From an uncultured Clostridia bacterium (GTDB lineage: Bacteria > Bacillota > Clostridia > TANB77 > CAG-508): DNA of 64,000 nucleotides. Both the position numbers and the translations under genes were made by a program. The notes under the pieces were generated by a model, which was given only the letters and a program-made list of their open reading frames with translations, was not told where the DNA came from and did not search any database. This document shows positions 19,801 to 27,105 of this stretch, one piece after another (the first letter of the stretch is position 1; each line of letters begins with the position of its first letter). The stretch is from assembly GCA_934169775.1 (NCBI GenBank), contig CAKPOI010000002.1, positions 1 through 64,000 on the forward strand. The letters run 5' to 3'.

Positions 19801-19818
19801 GTTCAGTTTTCCTGACAT
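13837..19818 (-). CDS. Giant surface adhesin: DUF11, Cna-B repeats and vWA domain
   Basis: Predicted cell-surface protein of 1993 residues. An N-terminal membrane helix (about 8-30) is followed by an Asn/Gln/Thr-rich linker (about 60-175). Three DUF11-like Ig domains come next. Then about eight Cna-B repeats each open with a K-x-W-x-D-N-type motif (KTWLDN, KIWEDD, KKWNDN, KKWEDN, KNWEDN, KIWDDT, KHWDDN, KKWNDN). Two more DUF11 domains precede a C-terminal von Willebrand A domain with the MIDAS motif DVSGSMKENGR (D1716). Lys/Asn/Glu pairs suggest internal isopeptide bonds. There is no LPxTG-type signal at the C-terminus (it ends IEIEYTEK), so attachment is by the N-terminal helix and vWA is the outer tip. 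A sortase and its substrate lie directly upstream in the same operon. Confidence 0.9.
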   Translation of the reverse strand: MSGKLNMKSIIAIAAVTILTAIAITGTVVFLKDKGTSEATEIASENGVNGSGTETINVQENGVKEEKQEQNGENNQILTTDGIANNENNSGTQQNANQQNANLQTNNNANLSTNSNSTSGTNYANNTQTNNAQRNTTQGNSQQNNMQGQQTGNQNSNNQGNNNSQGTDNIEGSTIRRVTEGELVQVTDDRVVRWTPINIEAENASARITGENNRDIEINKTAISKTGTNLVRTGEEITYNLQVKNNGKEDYKNIEIADNIPENTTYVETQDNSLKIKENNKVIGLKWYIDIKSEETVGIQFTVKVNENITGTILNMAIANGTPSEEVKTAIIEQEKTSIVSREFNENWKTIQEPAKINDRITYTITVKNTGDIDGKTTVKDIDLKEILADGKAEMVGDVSILKDEEIVSKDKNAEDLINGIKEIEVSAHGEAKVIFTIKINKIQGEIKNIALIGNDEEKPTNPDITDTVNITGIKTNTPEDKVKEKEIITYTIKLSNSGNKPGEAIVKDKISEYTTLVEKSIKINDKETEYTQTDLEKGITVTVPAGENTATLSFTVKVKPLEKEKVEVKNIAIIDDKETNEVTNEAEKEKISLTVNKTWLDNLIQAQKRPEKIKFILTKNGEITETEKEVRSADISDKSQEIVFENLNKYDAKGNPLKYGIEETGLNEFYKSNITSQEADEQGNEKVEIENKFTIPEDNETQITVTKIWEDDDNKAQKRSEKVKLKVTGENTVAEAELSTENSKTDDENTWTKVLKLPKYNQDGQEIKYTATEEDVPRFYEKTENDLTVINKFVGSSEKVSIKINKKWNDNEKQKSHRPDEITFTISDGKNFNQDVILGNEDNATTTINDLPKYDENADEIKYIVTEKRTGLKFYTTESSENVDGNIIEFNFENTFEIPEDEKETEITLIKKWEDNKNKAGKRPENVVFEISGTPSPRATVPNQTITGDSKAEEWKKTIKVEKYNDDGELINYFATEPQTNSGFYKNIDTNPQDLIITNKFEVPETKINLTINKNWEDNQIQSQRRPEKLTFQLIANKKEVKDAVQIVDSEREGNIQKIEFTGLKKYDENGDLINYDIKELENTEFYKSYKNEPVRKDDGNITIDVTNKFELPNNNKTKLVATKIWDDTQAQEKNRQDVEFKIKGTRTDGKSAISKNVIIKKPAIIGDIKNKWTKEIEVQKYDDNGQEIKYSARETTVPKFYQVIYDENTPLTITNKFIGSQETIVLKVKKHWDDNKNKAAKRPTRITLQLNKNGEKLIDIVLTTDTWETEITNLLKYDENGDEITYTVEEIGSTDKNWKFYEQDKNKTIQPTKENGYTAEITNKFVKPTDTKNIEISKKWNDNKENHQDIEAKIIGKVGEEIVETNVPNQTLNEENKFKKTVEVPVYDENADEITYSIEEANIPDGYIVTYNGLEIVNTLPSINITKTVISVNGNPVASGAIPEVKEGDVVGYKIIVTNTSNIPLTNVQVTDNRKISFTNDGITNITNTVGTISTLGEAGTETATAEFTVYYKITSGDTKVGGKEIINIATAEAHYTDSNNNDKTLKVEDNAKVTAKAKVEFTVTKTSKITKATGNTHKEVAEYGDTIKYVITVTNIGNANGTTVVKDKVPENTTLLTTGTNLTSAELNELKSNNGLAKTLEISAGNSKTVEFTVKVTGKPGKKIANSATYKTTENEEKTVKDPKEYQIEKQVKLIKNSETIKTTNSNIVLVIDVSGSMKENGRLTNAKTAAKNLIDGVDFESGGQVGIITFSSGGKNQNQDNAKQIGTATNKTKATTLKGKVDSLTANGGTRIGDGLVKAKTMIETMAKNKPSNKNIVIVLSDGAFNVNVTYDRNGKPIYGDDLLKTGGEKVSNVTSKANLLKGSTCKPTIYTIAILGKNETTGNTKIMTEIIPSSTKNYIKATDGYESIIGAFKKVESEITGETSKQVLSTNGKVELENIKSGSNIIIKVNGSAITDINSHIITSAGKTYVDLTSFAADAKIEIEYTEK

Positions 19819-19863
19819 CTATTGTTCCCCCTATCTTTTTTTATTAACCTTTGCAGTTTCTTT

Positions 19864-20598
19864 TTATTTTATTTCTCGTGCTTTTAATATAAGTCTTTCC
19901 TTGTTTCCATTTGTACATGTTATTAAAGTAATCTCTCTTATTGAGTCATCTTCTGTTTTTAATATGCTCACATCATTTGGATTTGTTATAAATTTATTGT
20001 AAATCTGATAATTTATTGTTTGTTTTTTCAAATCCGTTAATTCTATATTATCCCCTATTTCTAACTTTTTTGTCTTGCCAAACATTGTTCCATCATAATT
20101 GTTATGCCCAGCTATTGACAAATTTCCAAAATCATTTACATTTTGTCCCCAGTATTTCACTATTGATACTTTCATAGGTTCTTTCATTTTTTCTGGAGAT
20201 ATCTTTTCAGTTCCTTCTTCTTTTGTATCTATTTGATTTACATCTATTATTGGATATTCCATTTTTATTTTTGGAATATTTATTATTCCAATAACATCAT
20301 ATCCATCTATTTTGATTTTTGTATTTTCTTGTTCTTGTGTTTGGGTAATATTTCCTTCTGTTTCATTTGCTTCTTCTGGAGTTATTTTTGAAAATGTTTC
20401 TATTACTCCTTTATTTTTTATTTCATTTAATTGCCTTCCTCCATACTTATACACTATGCAACATAATAAAATAATTGCTATAATATGTAATATTACAAAC
20501 ACTATTCTATAACTCTTTTGTTTTTTTACTCTTGCATCTTCTTGTTTCATTATTTTATATATGTTGTGTTTTATTATTTCATATATATTTTCTTTCAT
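19864..20598 (-). CDS. Sortase (transpeptidase)
   Basis: Membrane-bound cysteine transpeptidase that cleaves sorting signals and links proteins to the cell wall or to each other. 244 residues. A membrane helix lies at about 30-50. The sortase core begins DVIGIINIPKI. The catalytic His is in LSIAGHN, Cys228 is in TLITCTNG and Arg235 is in KERLIL. The basic N-terminal tail before the helix and the single membrane anchor suit class B- or D-like sortases. Class is not certain. It overlaps the upstream LPITS gene by four bases (ATGA). Confidence 0.92.
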   Translation of the reverse strand: MKENIYEIIKHNIYKIMKQEDARVKKQKSYRIVFVILHIIAIILLCCIVYKYGGRQLNEIKNKGVIETFSKITPEEANETEGNITQTQEQENTKIKIDGYDVIGIINIPKIKMEYPIIDVNQIDTKEEGTEKISPEKMKEPMKVSIVKYWGQNVNDFGNLSIAGHNNYDGTMFGKTKKLEIGDNIELTDLKKQTINYQIYNKFITNPNDVSILKTEDDSIREITLITCTNGNKERLILKAREIK

Positions 20599-21575
20599 CT
20601 GTCCGCTTCATTTTTTGCTTTCCTCATTTTAATAAATACAAAAATCATCATTAATATTATAATTCCTAATGCTACTATTAATAGTATACTGTCACTTGTT
20701 ATAGGTAATTTTGTTGTTTCTTCTATTATTTTTTGTTCTCTTTCATATGTTGGTGTTTCTGTTTCTTTGGATATTAAAAATTTTGAATCTAATGTTATTT
20801 GATTTCCTTCTACTTTTTTGATAAAAACTACATATTTTGAATCATTTTTTGCTTCTTTTGGTTGCTTTATTTGCATTTCTTCGACTGAATTCCAATTTGC
20901 TTTTGATATTAAATTACTATATTTATTATAAAATTCTTTTGCTACATTTATTTTTTCATACATATCCATTTGACTGTATTCGTTTTTAATTTTTTCTGCT
21001 AGTTCCATTAATGTTTCATATTCATCTGTTGCTGGCATTATTTGATAAAAGTATCGTGCATTTTGATTGTCTTTTATTTTTATTCCACCAACTTTAACCG
21101 TGATTTTTACTCCATTTTCATCTGTTCTTTCTTCTTGTACTAAATCAGAAATTATTTCAGTTTTTATTCTTTTGCCCGTGTTTTCCACTTCTTCTATTTT
21201 GCTTTTTTCAAAACTTTGACTAAAATCAATCTCCTTTCCAGTAATAATTTCTCTTTCTCCCTGTTTTATCCATAAATATGCTTTTTCATTTTGCTTTACA
21301 TTATATACATTTTTGTCAATAACAATTACACTATTTTGTTCATCATCTTTTGATGAATGTATATATTTTAGCTCCATTTCCTTTGCTGTTGGTGTGTTTG
21401 CTATTGCATAGTTAAATTCTTCTTTTTGTAAGTCTTTTACATATATTATGTATTTTTCCTCCTCTGTTTGTATTATTTGCATTTGTTCTTCTTTAGTGTC
21501 TGTTGCTAGAACAGCTATTGGCGTAAATATTAGAAATATTACTATTGCTGCCATGCCAATGATTTTTTTGCTCAT
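20595..21575 (-). CDS. Sortase-anchored surface protein with LPITS signal
   Basis: Secreted protein of 326 residues. It has an N-terminal signal peptide (MSKKIIGMAAIVIF ... AVLAT) and a C-terminal cell-wall sorting signal. The signal is LPITS at 290-294, a hydrophobic helix and the basic tail KMRKAK. The ectodomain matches no family I recognise. It is charged, with a region (FYQIMPATDEYETLMELAEKI) suggesting a helical segment. It heads the sortase-adhesin operon and is the likely substrate of the next gene. A GGGGG site precedes the ATG. Confidence 0.8.
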   Translation of the reverse strand: MSKKIIGMAAIVIFLIFTPIAVLATDTKEEQMQIIQTEEEKYIIYVKDLQKEEFNYAIANTPTAKEMELKYIHSSKDDEQNSVIVIDKNVYNVKQNEKAYLWIKQGEREIITGKEIDFSQSFEKSKIEEVENTGKRIKTEIISDLVQEERTDENGVKITVKVGGIKIKDNQNARYFYQIMPATDEYETLMELAEKIKNEYSQMDMYEKINVAKEFYNKYSNLISKANWNSVEEMQIKQPKEAKNDSKYVVFIKKVEGNQITLDSKFLISKETETPTYEREQKIIEETTKLPITSDSILLIVALGIIILMMIFVFIKMRKAKNEADR

Positions 21576-21610
21576 AATAATTCCCCCTTCTATTTACAAT
21601 TTATGGAAGT

Positions 21611-21639
21611 ATTATAATATAATTTCCATTTTTTGTAAA
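21611..21639 (-). promoter_or_regulatory. Promoter of the surface protein operon
   Basis: On the minus strand TTTACA, a 17-base spacer and TATAAT stand 36 bases ahead of the LPITS gene. Confidence 0.7.
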
Positions 21640-21664
21640 TAGTTTTTTGAATTTTCAAGATTAA

Positions 21665-21777
21665 TTTTGGAGACGAAGGTTGATGTTTTTGGGGACGGAG
21701 CAAAAAAACACTACCGAAGGCAGATGTTTTTCTTGCTCCGTCCCCAAAAACATCAACCTTCGTCTCCAAAAACAACA
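21665..21777. repeat. Family A REP-like repeat, copy 3 (large hairpin)
   Basis: The left arm (ggagacgaaggttgatg, then tttttggggacggagc) is mirrored by the right arm (gctccgtccccaaaaac, then atcaaccttcgtctcc). They meet around the accgaagg centre. It is a nearly perfect palindrome of about 110 bases. The outer half replaces the GACGGAGCTGATG unit of copy 2 with ACGAAGGTTGATG while keeping the pairing, a sign of selection on the hairpin. Confidence 0.8.
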
Positions 21778-21781
21778 GCTT

Positions 21782-21816
21782 AAAAAAGTCCTAAGTTTAA
21801 TTACTTAGGACTTTCC
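21782..21816 (-). terminator. Terminator of pyk
   Basis: AAGTCCTAAGT, a TTAATT-type loop and ACTTAGGACTT. On the minus strand a T-run follows. It lies 20 bases after the pyk stop. Confidence 0.85.
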
Positions 21817-21833
21817 TGTTATTATGTAAAAAA

Positions 21834-23267
21834 CTAAATTTTTGCAACTCCTCCAACAATTTTGCTGTATTCTGCATTTTCTAATAATTTAGCTCCTCCA
21901 GAGATTACTATTAAATCTCCTTTTTCTAATATTTCTTTTTCTTTTAATTTTTCAATTCCCATTTCTACTGTTTTATCAATATTTTCTTGGGCTTCTACAT
22001 AAATAGGTGTTACATTCCATGCAATAGCTAATTGATTGAATGTTCTTCTATTATCTGTAATTGCTAATATTGGGCATCCAGCTCCTAATCCAGCTAATTT
22101 TCTTGCTGAATCTCCTGAATGTGTATAGCATACAATTGCATCTGCTTCCATATTCATTGCTGTTACACATGTTGAATATGCAATTTTTGTTTCAAAATCT
22201 GATAAATCAATATTATCATTGCTTCTAAATCTTTTCCAGTAGTCTATTTCTGGTTCTACTCTTCCTGCAATTTTAACCATTGTTTTTACACATTCTACTG
22301 GATATTTACCCATAGCACATTCTCCAGAAAGCATTACAGCACTTGTTCTGTCAAATATAGCGTTTGCTACGTCACTTGCTTCTGCTCTTGTTGGTAATGG
22401 ATTAAATGTCATTGATTCTAACATTTGTGTTGCTGTTATTGCTGGTTTATTTGCTCTGTTTGATAATTTGATAAATTTCTTTTGAGCTACTGGTGGTTCT
22501 GTAAAGTCTGTTTCTGTTGCCATGTCTCCACGTGCAATCATTTGAACATCGGCATTTTCTACTATTTCTTCCATATGTTCCAAACCTTCAACATTTTCTA
22601 CTTTTGTTATTATTTTTATGTCTTTTCCACCATTTTCGTCTAATACTTTTCTTACTTGGTCAATGTCGTCTTTGTTTCTTGTAAATGACATTGCAACATA
22701 ATCATAATCATGTTCACATGCTGTTTTTAAGTCTTGGATATCTTTTTCTTTTAGTGCTGGTAAATGTACTGCTGTTCCTGGTAAGTTTATTGTTTTTCTG
22801 CTTCCTAGTCCGTTTCCATGTACTACTGTACATACTATATCTTTTCCTACTATTTCATCTACTACTAATTCGATTGCACCATCATCAATTAATACTTTTG
22901 ACCCTGGTTTTACATCATTATATAAACCTTTGTAGCTTACTGATACTTTGTCTTTATCTCCTACTATATCTTCATTTACTAATGTGAATTTTTGTCCATC
23001 TTCTAGTTTTATTTTTTCATTTTTTCCTGTTACTAACATTCCTGTTCTAATTTCTGGACCTTGCATATCTAATAATAATGCTACTGGAACATCCATTTCT
23101 TTTCTTAATCTGATTATTTCTTCAGTTTTTTCTGCTTGTTCATCCCAGCTTCCATGTGAATAGTTGATTCTTGTTACATTTAGTCCTGCATTTATTAATT
23201 CTTCTAGTCTGTTTTCACTTGCAGGTCCTATTGTTCCTACGATTTTTGTTTTTCTTAATGTTTTCAT
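21834..23267 (-). CDS. pyk: Pyruvate kinase
   Basis: Last step of glycolysis: phosphoenolpyruvate and ADP to pyruvate and ATP. 477 residues, the length of the form without the extra C-terminal PEP-utiliser domain. Motifs are KIVGTIGPAS, NVTRINYSHG, the barrel signature IKIITKVENVEG and the MIARGDMATE metal/substrate loop. ATQMLESMTFNPLPTRAEASDVANA follows as the conserved strand (split by the active Thr). It has its own promoter and terminator. Confidence 0.97.
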   Translation of the reverse strand: MKTLRKTKIVGTIGPASENRLEELINAGLNVTRINYSHGSWDEQAEKTEEIIRLRKEMDVPVALLLDMQGPEIRTGMLVTGKNEKIKLEDGQKFTLVNEDIVGDKDKVSVSYKGLYNDVKPGSKVLIDDGAIELVVDEIVGKDIVCTVVHGNGLGSRKTINLPGTAVHLPALKEKDIQDLKTACEHDYDYVAMSFTRNKDDIDQVRKVLDENGGKDIKIITKVENVEGLEHMEEIVENADVQMIARGDMATETDFTEPPVAQKKFIKLSNRANKPAITATQMLESMTFNPLPTRAEASDVANAIFDRTSAVMLSGECAMGKYPVECVKTMVKIAGRVEPEIDYWKRFRSNDNIDLSDFETKIAYSTCVTAMNMEADAIVCYTHSGDSARKLAGLGAGCPILAITDNRRTFNQLAIAWNVTPIYVEAQENIDKTVEMGIEKLKEKEILEKGDLIVISGGAKLLENAEYSKIVGGVAKI

Positions 23268-23359
23268 TTTTTTATCAATTCCTTTCTTTTTTAGACATTT
23301 CTTTTTTCTATGATACCCAATATCATTAGATTTTATATTGTCCCTTTTTGTCGACCTTT

Positions 23360-23389
23360 ATTATATCACATTTATGTGCTATTTTTCAA
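23360..23389 (-). promoter_or_regulatory. pyk promoter
   Basis: TTGAAA, an 18-base spacer and TATAAT on the minus strand, about 90 bases upstream of the pyk start. The leader between shows no clear riboswitch. Confidence 0.65.
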
Positions 23390-23468
23390 CACTTTTTTTA
23401 AAATATGTTTATTTTAGCCAGTTCATGTGATTTTATCAATAGTTATTCTGTATTTTTATTTACTGTAA

Positions 23469-24197
23469 CTATTTTAGTTTAATAATTGTATGTAACTTTT
23501 TTTCGTCTTTACTATATATTGCTACTATATGAGAGTCATTGTAATTAGCATATTTGCAGATTACTTTTTCTCCATATTTGATTTCTTTTTTATATTGAAT
23601 TTGAACACTATCATATGGTCTTTTATTATATACCTCATCTGGTAATGCTTCATATGCTAAATCTAAATAATATAAATTGTGCATATGTCCATTTATGTCT
23701 ATATCTCTTCTAGTTACAGTATACTCTACTTGATTTGTGTATTCATTTTCTGGTGGTAATTCTATTTTTTCTAGTTCTCTTTCTGGATATACACTCTTAT
23801 TTTCTGGTTGGTATTTATTAGTAATTTCATCTGTTATTCTTGTTAGCCTTCCGGTTTCAGTATTTACTAATACCCATTTGGATGTTGCTATTGCACATAG
23901 TTCTTTTTGTTCATTATATATTTCAAAATCACGATATGTTATTGCTTTTGACATATCTCTTCCCCATGTTTTTATGTCTATGTCTTCTCCATATTTTTGT
24001 CTTTTTATTACATTTAGTTTCCAGCCTGCTAGTATCCAAGCAACATGTGTTTTTTCTATGTCTCCTGCTCCATATCCTGCTATATCTGAATGATATGAGC
24101 CTATATTTTCTAACATTTCTAATATTGCTCTATTTTTTATATAGTTGTTTTTTCCTATATCTTTTATTCCCATTTTGAATTTGCGTTCTAATATCAT
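23469..24197 (-). CDS. Acyl-ACP thioesterase
   Basis: Releases fatty acids from acyl carrier protein. 242 residues, a double hotdog fold of the FatA/FatB family. The first hotdog has NYIKNRAILEMLENIGSYHSD. The second has VTRRDIDINGHMHNLYYLDL, with the catalytic Asn-His region (DINGHMHN) of the plant-type enzymes. In gut Clostridia such enzymes recycle ACP or release short acyl chains. It stands between pyk and pgi without an evident functional link. Confidence 0.88.
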   Translation of the reverse strand: MILERKFKMGIKDIGKNNYIKNRAILEMLENIGSYHSDIAGYGAGDIEKTHVAWILAGWKLNVIKRQKYGEDIDIKTWGRDMSKAITYRDFEIYNEQKELCAIATSKWVLVNTETGRLTRITDEITNKYQPENKSVYPERELEKIELPPENEYTNQVEYTVTRRDIDINGHMHNLYYLDLAYEALPDEVYNKRPYDSVQIQYKKEIKYGEKVICKYANYNDSHIVAIYSKDEKKLHTIIKLK

Positions 24198-24247
24198 TTT
24201 AATGCATTCCTTTCAAAATAATCTTATTGTTTTCGATTTTTTATTGA

Positions 24248-24340
24248 TGCTTTTTGAGTCCGGCCCCAAAAGCATTCGATTTTTTATTGATGCTTTTTGA
24301 GTCTGGCCCCAAAAGCATTAAGTCCGGCCTTAAAAGCATC
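24248..24340. repeat. Family A REP-like repeat, copy 4
   Basis: Direct tandem units of gatgctttttgagtccgg, ccccaaaagcattcgattt and a second copy with one change (tctggcccc). A short third unit (aagtccggccttaaaagc) follows. It starts next to the pgi stop codon. This variant has GGCCGGACTC in place of the GGACGGAGC core. Confidence 0.7.
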
Positions 24341-24341
24341 T

Positions 24342-25652
24342 TTAGTATCCTGGCTTTTCTAATAGATGGAACATGTTTTTCTTGTATTTCTCTACTCCTG
24401 GTTGATTAAATGGATTTACTCCTAATATCATTCCTGACATTGCACATGCTTTTTCAAAAAAGTATATTAGCTCTCCTATATTTTTTTCGTCTAGTTTTTC
24501 CATCTCTATTATTATGTTTGGTACATCTCCATCTACATGTGCTTTTACTGTTCCTTCCATTGCTTTTTTGTTGACATAGTCCATTGTTTTTCCTGATAAA
24601 TAATTTAGTCCATCTAAATTGTCATCATCTGGATTTATTACTATATCATTTTGTGGTGTTTTTATTGTTATTACTGTTTCAAATAGGTCTCTTCTTCCTT
24701 CTTGGATGTATTGTCCCATTGAGTGTAAGTCTGTTGTGAAATCTACTCCTGCTGGGAATATTCCCTTTTTGTCTTTTCCTTCACTTTCTCCATATAGTTG
24801 TTTCCACCATTCTGTGAAATAGTGCATTTTTGGCTCATAGTTTACTAAGATTTCTGTTGTTTTTTTCATTTTACTGTATAATATGTTTCTTATTACTGCA
24901 TATTGGTAACATTCATTATATTTTAGGTCTGAATCGTCAAATCTTTCTTGTGCTGTTCTTGCTCCTTCCATTAGTTTATCTATGTCTATTCCTGCTACTG
25001 CTATTGGTAATAATCCTACTGCTGTTAAAACAGAATATCTTCCTCCTATATTGTCTGGTACTACAAATTGCTCATATCCTTCATTTTCTGCTAATGTTTT
25101 TAGTGCTCCCTTTTCTTTGTCTGTTGTTGCATATATTCTACTTCTTGCTTCATCTATTCCATATTTGTTTTCTAGTATTTCTCTGAATATTCTGAATGCT
25201 ATTGCTGGTTCTGTTGTTGTTCCTGATTTTGATATTACATTTACTGAAAAATCTTTGTCTCCTATGTATTCTATTAGTTCATTGATGTAATTTGGACTTA
25301 AGTTGTTTCCTACATATAATATTTGTGGATATTTTCTTTGCTTCTCTGATAATAGATTATAAAATGTGCTTGTTAAGCTTTCTATTACCGCTCTTGCACC
25401 TAAGTATGATCCTCCTATTCCTATTACTACTAATACGTCTGATTCTTTTGCTATTTTTTTTGCTGCTTTTTTTATTCTTTTAAATTCTTCTTTATTATAG
25501 TCTGTTGGTAATTCTAACCATCCTACAAAGTCTTCTTCGTCTAATGCTCTTCTGTGTAATTCTTTATGATTTTTTGCTACTTCTTTTGTGTAATCTTGTA
25601 TCATTCTTTTTGTGATGTTTGTGTTTTTATAATCTAATCTTATGTTTGCCAT
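24342..25652 (-). CDS. pgi: Glucose-6-phosphate isomerase
   Basis: Interconverts glucose-6-phosphate and fructose-6-phosphate. 436 residues, the short bacterial form. Motifs are VVIGIGGSYLGARAVIESL, the phosphate loop VISKSGTTTEPAIAFRI, GGRYSVLTAVGLLPIAVAG and the catalytic Lys/Glu region near GVNPFNQPGVEKYK. It belongs with pyk to a glycolytic neighbourhood. An AAGGA site precedes the ATG. Confidence 0.96.
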   Translation of the reverse strand: MANIRLDYKNTNITKRMIQDYTKEVAKNHKELHRRALDEEDFVGWLELPTDYNKEEFKRIKKAAKKIAKESDVLVVIGIGGSYLGARAVIESLTSTFYNLLSEKQRKYPQILYVGNNLSPNYINELIEYIGDKDFSVNVISKSGTTTEPAIAFRIFREILENKYGIDEARSRIYATTDKEKGALKTLAENEGYEQFVVPDNIGGRYSVLTAVGLLPIAVAGIDIDKLMEGARTAQERFDDSDLKYNECYQYAVIRNILYSKMKKTTEILVNYEPKMHYFTEWWKQLYGESEGKDKKGIFPAGVDFTTDLHSMGQYIQEGRRDLFETVITIKTPQNDIVINPDDDNLDGLNYLSGKTMDYVNKKAMEGTVKAHVDGDVPNIIIEMEKLDEKNIGELIYFFEKACAMSGMILGVNPFNQPGVEKYKKNMFHLLEKPGY

Positions 25653-25734
25653 TTTTTATATCATTCCTTTCCCATAAGGCATTTTTAGCTTCATATTTTT
25701 TCCGCCTTTCATTTTTTATTTTATTATATTTTAC

Positions 25735-25773
25735 TAAAAAAAGAAGAAAATAGCAATGTATTTCACTATTTTC
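25735..25773 (-). terminator. Terminator after spoIIP
   Basis: GAAAATAG and CTATTTTC arms with a 12-base loop. On the minus strand they are followed by TTCTTTTTTT. It lies downstream of the spoIIP stop. Confidence 0.65.
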
Positions 25774-25812
25774 TTAAATATTTTATTCTTTTTTGATATA
25801 TAAATTTTGCTT

Positions 25813-26986
25813 TTATTTCATTACCTCATCTAATACTTTAGCCAAATATTTCATACTAGTTAAACATTGTTCTAAAGTGTTACCAGTAGCTCCAACTTCC
25901 ATTATACTAGCATATTTTCCTGCATGTTGATTATATCTATATTCTGTTAGCATTAATGGTTTAAATAATCCTGGATACATTTCTTCTGCTTTTTCTTGTA
26001 CTTTTATAGCAAATTTTAAATTTTGTTGCCAGTTTGGATGTTCAAGTCCACCTTGGTTTGTTCCTATAACATACATTATTTGTGCAGCATAATCATCACC
26101 TATTTTTACTGTTGGGGCATAGTCTGATCGTGATCCTATTGCATCTCTATGTAAATCAATTATAATATCAGAAGGTGTTGTTTTTAATATGTTTTGTACT
26201 GTAGCTAAAGAACGTGTATATGAGCCATTATATGATGGATAATCATGATAATTTGTATTATGTGTTACTGGTATGTTATATTGTTTTAATTGATTTTCTA
26301 ATTCTGTTCCTACTCTAGTTACTGTATAATTTAAATCTGTTGTTCTAAATGTCCCTGTTGGATTATATGGAAATTGTTCACTAGATGTATAGCTTTCACA
26401 ACTATGTGTATGGAATATTATTACATTTTTATTGTTTATAGTGATATTTGGTGTCATTATTTCTTCTGTTAGATTTATTTTTGTTCCATTTTTTATTTTT
26501 ACTTTTCCATATTGTGTATTATATGTTTCTTTTATTGGATTATTTGTTACTACTTGTGTTTCTTGTCCTGTTTTTACTTGTTCTATATTGGTTTGTGTAT
26601 TGTTTTCTGTTGTTTCGTTTTTTGTATTTTCACCTGCTTTTTGTTCTTCACTGTTTTTTTCTTCTGTGTTTTGTTCTTCTTTATTATTTTTCTTATCTTC
26701 TTTTATTCCTTTTATTGCACTTATTTCTGTTCCGTATTGCTATTTTAGCATATTTTTGTTCTTTATTTTCTTCATTATGTTCTTCTTGGTTTTGTTCTAA
26801 ATTATCTATTAGTGGTATTTGTTTACTTATGGCTTGTTTGTATATCTTGGAAGTTGGTAATGTTATTTTTATTTCTTTTTTTATTGAAAATATTCTTGTG
26901 GTTATTATTATAAAAAATATTACTATTAATATTACCACAAGATATTTGGTTATATCTTTCAATTTAAAAATCGCAACATTAAACAT
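25813..26986 (-). pseudogene. spoIIP: Stage II sporulation protein P, split by a frameshift
   Basis: SpoIIP is a membrane-anchored amidase/endopeptidase of the forespore engulfment complex (with SpoIID and SpoIIM). The first part (26986 to 26693, 97 codons) has the membrane helix (about 14-32) and the ISKQIPLIDN motif. It runs off frame into a basic tail. The catalytic domain (IIFHTHSCESY, IIDLHRDAIG, LMLTEYRYNQHAGKY, ASIMEVGATGNT) continues in another frame down to 25813. Its frame is open back to the TAG at 26742, with no start before ATG 26457. The two frames meet at about 26740. Joined, they give roughly the length of B. subtilis SpoIIP. It could be a one-base insertion, an assembly error or, less likely, recoding. 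The catalytic half alone would lack its membrane anchor. Confidence 0.88.
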
Positions 26987-27034
26987 ATATATTTCTCCTT
27001 TGCATTCTTTATATATGTATGTTGCGATTTTTTA
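26967..27034 (-). promoter_or_regulatory. Hairpin enclosing the spoIIP ribosome binding site
   Basis: On the minus strand AAAAATCGCAACAT (27032-27019) pairs perfectly with ATGTTGCGATTTTT (26980-26967). The second arm is the first codons of spoIIP. The GGAGA site and start codon lie in the loop or base of the stem. It could block translation, or end the transcript coming from the upstream WG-repeat gene. Confidence 0.55.
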
Positions 27035-27105
27035 TTTTATTACTAATTTATATATTAAATTTTTTAATCATTTAATATTGTATGAAATCATGCTGTGTTT
27101 GCAGT

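Noticed and set aside
21590..21775. 61-codon frame upstream of the LPITS gene
   Set aside because: It lies on the family A hairpin and the promoter of the surface operon and has no homology.
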